59,152 nucleotides of DNA from Planktothricoides sp. SR001 (GTDB lineage: Bacteria; Cyanobacteriota; Cyanobacteriia; Cyanobacteriales; Laspinemataceae): NCBI RefSeq assembly GCF_001276715.1, contig NZ_LIUQ01000033.1, positions 1-59,152 on the forward strand. The letters are read 5' to 3'. The translations under genes and the position numbers were made by a program. Below, one piece after another: positions 53,652 to 59,152 of this stretch. A model generated the notes under the pieces. The model made no database searches and was not told the DNA's origin. It saw only the letters and a program-made list of their open reading frames with translations. The first letter of the stretch is position 1, and the number at the start of each line of letters is the position of its first letter.

Positions 53652-54482
53652 ATGAATTATTCCAGTGAATTGAATCATTCTCGAAGTGAGGAATCTCACC
53701 AGAAAATTGAGACGGTGTTTGATACTGAAAATGTCAACATCTATTATGGGAATTTTTTGGCAGTGCGGAATGTGAATGTAAAAATTCCCAAAAACCGGAT
53801 CACTGCTTTCATTGGACCGAGTGGTTGCGGCAAGAGTACCTTGTTACGCTCTTATAATCGCTTGAATGATTTGATTAAAAGCTTTCGCTTAGAAGGGACG
53901 ATTAAATATCGTGGCCATGATATTTATCACCCCCAAGTGGATCCAGTGGAAGTGCGACGACGCATTGGCATGGTCTTTCAAAAACCGAATCCTTTCCCCA
54001 AATCAATTTATGACAATGTGGCATTTGGCCCCCGCATCAATGGGTATAAAGGGGACATGGATGAGTTAGTGGAACGCTGTTTAAAACAAGCGGCAGTCTG
54101 GGATGAAGTGAAAGATAAGTTGCAACAAAGTGGTTTGGCAATTTCCGGAGGTCAACAGCAGCGTTTGTGTATTGCTCGTGCTTTGGCTGTGCAACCAGAT
54201 GTGTTGCTGATGGACGAACCCTGTTCGGCCCTTGACCCAATCTCTACTTTGAGAATTGAAGAGGTGCTGCACCAACTGAAGCAAGATTATACGATTGTCA
54301 TTGTCACCCATAATATGCAGCAAGCTTCGCGGGTGTCTGATATGACGGCGTTTTTCAATGTGGATCCGAATGAAAAAGGCCAAAGAGTTGGTTACTTAGT
54401 TGAATATGACCAAACTGAAAAAATATTCCATAATCCTGCTGAAGAAGCAACCCAAGCTTATGTAAGCGGTCGTTTCGGTTAA
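53652..54482 (+). CDS. pstB: Phosphate ABC transporter ATPase PstB
   Basis: The 276-residue ATPase has Walker [20 protein letters not shown], signature [16 protein letters not shown], Walker [14 protein letters not shown] and the His switch [12 protein letters not shown]. It energises PstC-Pst[21 protein letters not shown] near the end is typical of PstB. A terminator follows. Confidence 0.97.
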   Translation: MNYSSELNHSRSEESHQKIETVFDTENVNIYYGNFLAVRNVNVKIPKNRITAFIGPSGCGKSTLLRSYNRLNDLIKSFRLEGTIKYRGHDIYHPQVDPVEVRRRIGMVFQKPNPFPKSIYDNVAFGPRINGYKGDMDELVERCLKQAAVWDEVKDKLQQSGLAISGGQQQRLCIARALAVQPDVLLMDEPCSALDPISTLRIEEVLHQLKQDYTIVIVTHNMQQASRVSDMTAFFNVDPNEKGQRVGYLVEYDQTEKIFHNPAEEATQAYVSGRFG

Positions 54483-54525
54483 ACAGTTAAACACATTTAA
54501 GGGTTGATTGGGGATTTTTTCAGGA

Positions 54526-54560
54526 CGGCATCATTATTTATTATGATGTCGTTTTGTTAT
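54526..54560 (+). terminator. Terminator of the pst operon
   Basis: ACGGCATCAT (54526-54535) pairs with ATGATGTCGT (54544-54553) over ten positions including one G-U, followed by TTTGTTATTTGTT. It lies about 45 bases after pstB. Confidence 0.8.
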
Positions 54561-54639
54561 TTGTTAAAACAACAAACAACGAACAACGAACAACAAAAGA
54601 ATCCCTACCCAACAACAAATAACAAATAACAAATAACAA

Positions 54640-55425
54640 ATGCATAAAGTAGCGTATTTATTGGTAGTACATGGCAGTCATCACCCTAGCTACAATGCAG
54701 CGGTGAAAGAACTCACTGTGTTAGTGCAGGAGCGGGCGATCGGTAGGAGTCAAACCTTGGGATTGGGGAGGACTTTGGTGGATGTGGCTTTTTTGGAGGC
54801 TCATCCTTTGCCGTTACATGAGCAAATTGTGGCCTTTGCCGATCGCGCTGTCCAGCAAGGGATGAGGCGGATTCAGGTTTTGCCGTTATTTTTGTTGCCC
54901 GGAGTCCATGTTTATGAAGATATTCCCGCTGAGGTGGCCATAGCCCGAAATCTGATAGACCCAAAGATCGCCCTGGAATTGTTGCCCTATATAGGAACTC
55001 AGCAGAAGGCTTTGAGTGGTTTGCTGCTGTCCCGGATGGCGGCAGTGAATGATTCATCCGCCGCTAGTATCGCGATTTTATTTTCTCACGGAAGTCGTCG
55101 GCATGGGGGAAATCAGCCGGTGGAGGCGATCGCCCATTACTTGGCTGAACTATCGGGGCTGGAGGTAGTGACGGCGTATTCGTTTGTGGCCCCTTTCTTG
55201 TCTGATATCTTGGCTACCCTAAAAAGCAGGCAAACTGTCAAAATGGGCTATCAGCAGATGGCGATTTTGCCTTATGTTTTATTTCCAGGAGGACTGACGG
55301 AGGCGATCGCTGATTCTGTCACCCAACTCTGCGGAACATTTGAAGATATCCAGATCAAAGTGGCTCAACCCATTGCTGTGTCTAGGGATTTCGCCGAATT
55401 AATTGTCTCAATGGCTGAGAATTGA
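54640..55425 (+). CDS. Sirohydrochlorin chelatase, two-domain CbiX/SirB type
   Basis: The 261-residue protein has two CbiX units, LLVVHGSHHPSYNAAVKEL and LPLFLLPGVHVYEDIPAEV in the first, SIAILFSHGSRRHGGNQPVE and ILPYVLFPGGLTEAI in the second, each with the metal-site His. It inserts iron (or cobalt) into sirohydrochlorin for siroheme or cobalamin synthesis. The start ATG directly follows CAAATAA heptamer repeats, with no obvious ribosome site. Confidence 0.9.
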   Translation: MHKVAYLLVVHGSHHPSYNAAVKELTVLVQERAIGRSQTLGLGRTLVDVAFLEAHPLPLHEQIVAFADRAVQQGMRRIQVLPLFLLPGVHVYEDIPAEVAIARNLIDPKIALELLPYIGTQQKALSGLLLSRMAAVNDSSAASIAILFSHGSRRHGGNQPVEAIAHYLAELSGLEVVTAYSFVAPFLSDILATLKSRQTVKMGYQQMAILPYVLFPGGLTEAIADSVTQLCGTFEDIQIKVAQPIAVSRDFAELIVSMAEN

Positions 55426-55520
55426 TTGATATAACAATGGTGGTTACCCCAAAGATGAACCTAACCGACCGATTCGGGTTCGCTTTCGGTGGCGATCGCT
55501 AAAATCCTACACCAATCAAT

Positions 55521-56219
55521 ATGAATCCAGTTGCTCTGCAAATAAATCCTTCTGTCCTCGTGGTTGAATCAGATCCAGTCTTAGCTGGGCAAATCTGCGA
55601 AGATTTGCAAACCGCCAGGTATCAACCATTCATAGCGCCGGATGCCAAAACGGGCTGGCATCAGGTCAATCTCCACCAACCTCATTTAATTGTCATTGCC
55701 AGAATGTTGGGATCGGAATCGGGTTTAGAGTTGTGTAGCCAACTGAGACGGGAGGGGAATTATGTCCCGGTATTAATGCTTTTGGTTAGAGATACTCTCC
55801 CTGATCGAATTGCTTGTTTAGAAGCCGGGGCGGATGATTATTTTCTCAAGCCGTATCGTCGGGAGGACTTTCTCAAGTTAATTCATCTGTACCTGAAACC
55901 GGAAACTCATGGCAACGATCGATTACACTTTGGGGATTTTATCCTGGACTTATCGAAGCGGACGGTTTTACGCAATAACCAAGAGATGATTGCTTTAACC
56001 ATGAAAGAATTTGAACTACTGAAATATTTAATGGAGCATCCTCGTGAAGTCCTCAGCCGCGACCAGATTTTGGAAAATGTCTGGGGCTATGATTTTATGG
56101 GCGAGTCGAATGTGATTGAAGTGTATATCCGTTATTTACGTCTGAAATTAGAAAGCAATGGTAACAAACGGCTGATTCATACGGTGCGAGGTTTGGGTTA
56201 TGTGTTGCGGGAGGCTTGA
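55521..56219 (+). CDS. NblR-like OmpR-family response regulator lacking the phospho-acceptor Asp
   Basis: The 232 residues hold a receiver domain (about 1-120) and a winged-helix DNA-binding domain (RTVLRNNQEMIALTMKEFEL, then SRDQILENVWGYDFMGESNV). The wing domain and GADDYFLKPYRREDFLKLI resemble NblR, the cyanobacterial regulator of phycobilisome breakdown and stress survival. The phospho-acceptor position reads LIVIARMLGSESGLEL, so the Asp is Ala 60 (GCC, one base from GAC). The first acidic pocket is changed (VVESDP) and the switch Thr is replaced (MLLVRD). It probably acts independently of phosphorylation. The assignment to NblR is from memory of the family. Confidence 0.8.
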   Translation: MNPVALQINPSVLVVESDPVLAGQICEDLQTARYQPFIAPDAKTGWHQVNLHQPHLIVIARMLGSESGLELCSQLRREGNYVPVLMLLVRDTLPDRIACLEAGADDYFLKPYRREDFLKLIHLYLKPETHGNDRLHFGDFILDLSKRTVLRNNQEMIALTMKEFELLKYLMEHPREVLSRDQILENVWGYDFMGESNVIEVYIRYLRLKLESNGNKRLIHTVRGLGYVLREA

Positions 56220-56991
56220 TTCTCTGACTTTGACCGGACTGGTGATGGGGAGAATTGGAGCGATGTAAAAAATTTTTCCGAATTTTTTACAAAACTTATT
56301 AAAGATGTTTTAGAATGAGCGAAATTTGGGCTATCCCTGGGATAGCAGTCCCCCGGTTTGCTGACGGGGGCGATCGCCCTGGTAATATGGCCGAAATTTT
56401 GCCAATGGCTACCCAGTACGGTGGTAAAAACGGCGCTAGGTCTGCTAGAATCCGCAAGGCCATAAATACAACGCCAAATAGCCGCCAAATACAACGGCTA
56501 TTCGCTGACCAATTTCGATATTCAATTTGTCATAGTCTCTTGACAAATGCACCCCTCAGACTTAGACTATAGGTTTAAGAGTGGGTAAAATTTTCGATGC
56601 GTAAATTTACTGAGCAACTTGAAAAAAAAAATCAGTAATTTCGCTGATGTCATTTAAGCAATCCTATGCTGAACTAGGATCAGACGTGATGATTGCTTAT
56701 TGACAGGAATCGGCCTAGTGTGGTGTGTGAGTTTTTGCGTTGCGGCGCTGGCACGACAAGCGATCAAAATGGATTTAAGCTAAGAAAATGATCTCGATTT
56801 CGCGATGATCCCAGAGGGTTAAACGCTGATCCCCGAATTGAAGCACCCAAAGGGCGATCGCTTTATTCGTTAGGAATGAATTATCTAGCCGTTGGTTGAG
56901 TGTACAGATTAAAAACTGGCTACTTAGGGTAGGCGTGGATAAAAAAACAGTTGAAATAATAGACTTTAAGATTTCGGAGGTTGACTGAGCC
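56220..56991. other. Intergenic region with hairpins, possible small RNA
   Basis: About 770 bases. GTAAAAAATT (56265-56274) and AATTTTTTAC (56281-56290) form a perfect stem after the NblR-like gene. TAAGCAATC (56655-56663) and GATTGCTTA (56691-56699) form another, and on the minus strand ATCAG/CTGAT (56631-56648) is followed by a run of nine to ten Us. A 72-residue minus-strand frame (56775-56993) has no recognisable family. I see no convincing gene. Confidence 0.45.
56621..56699 (-). ncRNA. Candidate 3' end of a minus-strand small RNA or transcript
   Basis: Read on the minus strand, a nine-base perfect stem (56699-56691 with 56663-56655) with an inner alternative stem (ATCCTA/TAGGAT) is followed by a short stem ATCAG/CTGAT and a run of Us. 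The 5' end is not defined; the transcript would come from upstream of about 56760. No known RNA family was recognised. Confidence 0.3.
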
Positions 56992-57207
56992 ATGGGACGA
57001 TCCAGTTATTCTCAATTTATTCGGTTTTTGCAAGAAGATTTGGCGATTTCTGCCTCTTCAATTGATTTAGCCGAGCGGGTTTGTGGTTCTTTTGGGATTC
57101 GCAATCGTGAGTCCGATCCGATGCCTTTACCAATGGTACTTTGGCAATATGGCTTAGTCACCATTCAGCAGTTAGAGCGAATTTTTGACTGGCTGGAAAC
57201 GGCATAG
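56992..57207 (+). CDS. DUF2949 protein
   Basis: The 71-residue protein matches the small cyanobacterial DUF2949 family: QFIRFLQEDLAISASSIDLA, then PLPMVLWQYGLVTIQQLERI and FDWLETA. Function is unknown. GGAGG lies about 15 bases upstream of the ATG. It is monocistronic, followed by a bidirectional terminator shared with the convergent aminotransferase. Confidence 0.88.
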   Translation: MGRSSYSQFIRFLQEDLAISASSIDLAERVCGSFGIRNRESDPMPLPMVLWQYGLVTIQQLERIFDWLETA

Positions 57208-57379
57208 ATTTCACAAACACTATAGGAGGCTCCATCGGATGGAATCATTTAATGATGAGCCAACTGATCGGATCAACCGCTGCGATCGCTTTTCTCGGTT
57301 AGCTTTTTTTAGGGGGGGTAGGGGTGGCGCCCAAGTCGGACATCAGGGAAAATTGATTTGCAGCCAATTGTTATGGATT

Positions 57380-57422
57380 AAAAAAGGGTGAACTGTTCAT
57401 GGCGAACAATTCACCCTTTTTT
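57380..57422. terminator. Bidirectional terminator
   Basis: AAAAAAGGGTGAA at 57380-57392 pairs with TTCACCCTTTTTT at 57410-57422 over 13 bases, with TGTTC/GAACA extending the stem. It has U-runs in both directions and lies between the convergent DUF2949 and aminotransferase genes. Confidence 0.93.
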
Positions 57423-57460
57423 GCGGCATTTTTACTTACTTTTTACTTACTTTTTACTGA

Positions 57461-58612
57461 CTACTGAGCAAAGACCTGGCTGGCGGCGGCTACACCTGCC
57501 CCTGGGGTGACGTTACTCACACCTAACTCGACGAGGGCGGTTTCTAAGGCGGCGATCGCTGTGAGAATGTCGCGATCGCTCACAAAGCCCAAATGCCCCA
57601 TGCGGAAAATCTTGCCTTTCAGGTGGTCTTGACCTCCCGCCAGAATAATATCAAATCGTTTTTTCAGAATCGATCGCACCTGTTCTGCTTCCACCGACAC
57701 CGGGGCCACAGCGGTAATAGCAGGAGAAGCCGCTTCATCTGGGGCAAACAAAGGCATTCCCAGAGCTTTCACCGCAGCGCGGGTAGCGTTCTTATGCCGT
57801 TGATGTCGGGCAAAAATATTTTCCAACCCTTCGGCTTTCATCATCCCCAAACTCGCTTGCAGACCATACATTAAATTCACTGGGGGAGTAAAGGGGCTGC
57901 TATTTTTCGCGGCGGCTTTGCGATATTTGCCTAAATCCAAATAGTATCGAGGTAGGGTTGCGGTTTTGTAAGCTTCCCAGGCTTTGGCACTCACCGCCAC
58001 AAATCCCATACCCGGTGGCACCATAAACCCTTTTTGGGAACCGGAAGCCACCACGTCTAAACCCCATTCATCGATGGGAATATGCACCGCACCCAAACTG
58101 GTGACGGCATCCACAATAATTAAAGCTTGTCCGTGGGCTTTGACGTGACGGTTAATGGTTGCTAAATCGTTGATCACCCCCGTGGAGGTTTCGCTGTGAG
58201 TCACGATCACCGCTTTGATTTGCTTGTCCTTGTCCGCTTCCAGCTTGACGCGAAACTCTTCCGGGTCGAGGGGTTTGCCCCATTCTGCCGTCACTTGTTC
58301 CACGTTTAAATTATAAGCGGTGGCGACTTCGACCCAGCGCTCGCCAAATTTCCCATTACAGCCCACCAAAACACGATCGCCTGCACTGAGAAAATTAATA
58401 ATTCCCGCTTCCATTGCCCCAGTGCCCGATGAAGTCAACATCAGCACATCCCCTTGGGTTTGGTGCAACCATTTCAGATTCTCGGTAATTTCCCCGGCGA
58501 TCGCTTCAAAATCCTTGCTTCTATGACCCATCGGGTGTTTGGCCATCGCCAGTAAAACTCTTTCTGGCACGGGGGTTGGGCCAGGAATCATCAGCATTAA
58601 CTTATCGTCCAT
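57461..58612 (-). CDS. Class V alanine/serine-glyoxylate aminotransferase family protein
   Basis: The 383-residue PLP enzyme starts MDDKLMLMIPGPTPVPERVL and has MLTSSGTGAMEAGIINFLSA, IIVDAVTSLGAVHIPIDEWG and the PLP Lys (194) in VASGSQKGFMVPPGMGFV. Cyanobacterial members are often labelled as the 42-kDa subunit of soluble hydrogenase, a historical name; a role as serine- or alanine-glyoxylate aminotransferase in photorespiration fits the sequence better. It is intact and of normal length. Confidence 0.9.
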   Translation of the reverse strand: MDDKLMLMIPGPTPVPERVLLAMAKHPMGHRSKDFEAIAGEITENLKWLHQTQGDVLMLTSSGTGAMEAGIINFLSAGDRVLVGCNGKFGERWVEVATAYNLNVEQVTAEWGKPLDPEEFRVKLEADKDKQIKAVIVTHSETSTGVINDLATINRHVKAHGQALIIVDAVTSLGAVHIPIDEWGLDVVASGSQKGFMVPPGMGFVAVSAKAWEAYKTATLPRYYLDLGKYRKAAAKNSSPFTPPVNLMYGLQASLGMMKAEGLENIFARHQRHKNATRAAVKALGMPLFAPDEAASPAITAVAPVSVEAEQVRSILKKRFDIILAGGQDHLKGKIFRMGHLGFVSDRDILTAIAALETALVELGVSNVTPGAGVAAASQVFAQ

Positions 58613-58654
58613 GAATTTTCTTCCTAAAATTAATCAGTATTTGACCGTTAACAG

Positions 58655-58742
58655 ATAACCGTTATTTGTTATTTGTTATTTGTTATTCGTTATGGATCGG
58701 ACTAACACCAAATAACAAATAAAAAAGTAACAAATAACAAAT
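58655..58742. repeat. Inverted TTATTTG/CAAATAA heptamer hairpin
   Basis: About five TTATTTG-type heptamers face CAAATAACAAATAAAAAAGT and similar text across a short centre. It lies between DUF5340 and the aminotransferase, both on the minus strand. Similar inverted heptamer pairs occur at 20310-20380, 25430-25500, 30140-30200, 39835-39960 and 54555-54640. Confidence 0.8.
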
Positions 58743-58745
58743 ATA

Positions 58746-59030
58746 TCACCGATCGTCTAAGGTTGGAGGCGGTGCGGTCAAGCTGGCATCTTCCCTGCTT
58801 TCCCCCGATCCTTTATTCAAAGACCAACGGTATTCAATGGCTAAGTTTTCATGTTGACAACTCTCTTCTAGTCGCTTTTGTTGGGCGAAAGCTTTGCGAA
58901 GGGTTGCGATTAACTGACGCACTTGGTCTCGCTGGGGAGAGTTTTGTCCCACCGCAAACATCGTCTGTCGCTCCAGCAGTTGCAACAAAAGTTCGTAGTG
59001 GACATGAGAAGGAAGGGGGATAGGAGCCAT
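58746..59030 (-). CDS. DUF5340 protein
   Basis: From ATG 59030 the protein has 94 residues, MAPIPLPSHVHYELLLQLLE and then RQTMFAVGQNSPQRDQVRQL, a helical cyanobacterial family of unknown function known as DUF5340. A TTG three codons upstream (59039) is a less likely start. The C-terminal 25 residues are variable and Ser/Pro-rich. Confidence 0.8.
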   Translation of the reverse strand: MAPIPLPSHVHYELLLQLLERQTMFAVGQNSPQRDQVRQLIATLRKAFAQQKRLEESCQHENLAIEYRWSLNKGSGESREDASLTAPPPTLDDR

Positions 59031-59077
59031 GACAGCCAATTTAGTTTATACCAATATCGAATCAAGATTATATGTAG

Positions 59078-59152
59078 GGGCGGGGGAGCGGGGGAGCGGG
59101 GTGTAGGGTGTAGGGTGTGGGGTGTGGGGAGTGGGGTGTGGGGGAAGAGGAT
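59078..59152. repeat. G-rich repeat at the right edge
   Basis: GGGGCGGGGGAGCGGGGGAG passes into GGTGTAGGGTGTAGGGTGTG heptamers, the same two families seen in frame at 26574-26695 and intergenically at about 27100. It runs to the window edge. Confidence 0.8.

Noticed and set aside
56660-56760. CTCACACACC on the minus strand, reminiscent of the conserved Yfr1 sRNA motif
   Set aside because: The Yfr1 motif is ACTCCTCACACAC. Two bases are missing here and the flanking stems do not fit, so Yfr1 is not claimed.
56775-56993. A 72-residue minus-strand frame with a plausible-looking C-terminus
   Set aside because: Its start codon overlaps the start of the well supported DUF2949 gene on the other strand and I recognise no family, so it is mentioned only as a possible part of a transcript.
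57185-57391. A short plus-strand frame (possible start at 57238 after AGGAGG) ending in the terminator
   Set aside because: There is no recognisable sequence, the composition is skewed by a G-run, and its stop lies within the terminator stem.

Overview
The window is a stretch of cyanobacterial chromosome. Diagnostic genes are psbE-psbF-psbL-psbJ, ycf48, a membrane-anchored rubredoxin, ndhC-ndhK-ndhJ, a glpX-type FBPase/SBPase and several proteins of cyanobacteria-only families (DUF3370, DUF2949, DUF5340). GCGATCGC (HIP1) octamers and heptameric tandem repeats (STRR type) are abundant. The repeat load suggests a filamentous Oscillatoriales-type genome, but the species cannot be fixed by reading alone. 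No rRNA, tRNA or CRISPR array was seen.

Layout. 1-2.5 kb: two membrane glycosyltransferase-type genes on the minus strand (the first cut by the window edge). 2.5-11.7 kb: an accessory zone with a NurA nuclease, a Uma2-type endonuclease, a 684-residue exported glycine-rich protein, a divergent HTH-nuclease-like protein, an NAD(P)-binding/CIA30 fusion, a small membrane protein and an IS630 remnant. A short palindrome, GAAACC(C/G)GGTTTC, is strewn through this zone, and five pairs of it have an identical 50-bp start-to-start distance. 11.7-28 kb: HD hydrolase, gamma-glutamyltransferase, NlpC/P60 protein, DUF3370 protein, six-PAS histidine kinase, GH38 alpha-mannosidase, a TPR membrane protein, an unknown 503-residue protein and a LuxR-type response regulator. 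28-43 kb: core metabolism and photosynthesis (pgi, UPF0182, hemA, glpX, psbEFLJ, ycf48, rubredoxin, ndhCKJ, an rRNA methyltransferase). 43-48.2 kb: an EndoU ribonuclease with a small partner, an FHA-fused PBP1 and a decayed ATPase-DUF4276 cassette. 48.2-50.6 kb: lspA, bioY, bioB. 50.6-54.5 kb: a Pho-box promoter with pstC-pstA-pstB but no pstS. 54.6-59 kb: sirohydrochlorin chelatase, an NblR-like response regulator lacking its phospho-acceptor Asp, DUF2949, a class V aminotransferase and DUF5340.

How genes work together: rubredoxin, Ycf48 and cytochrome b559/PsbL/PsbJ form the conserved photosystem II assembly cluster, divergent from the NDH-1 subunit genes. glpX and hemA lie in tandem (Calvin cycle and tetrapyrrole supply). 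bioB and bioY pair biotin synthesis with uptake. pstCAB is a phosphate ABC transporter without its binding protein.

Most striking signals: (1) the fixed-length palindrome-pair module at 3.7-8.4 kb; (2) mobile palindromes or minisatellites sitting in frame inside at least three genes (alpha-mannosidase, LuxR regulator, 503-aa protein), plus a short translated repeat shared by two genes; (3) a divergent gene pair (exported glycine-zipper protein and vMAP-type HTH/nuclease-like protein) around an iteron-bearing promoter, a plausible uncharacterised conflict system; (4) an EndoU-YacL-like pair; (5) a defence-like ATPase/TOPRIM-like cassette caught in decay.
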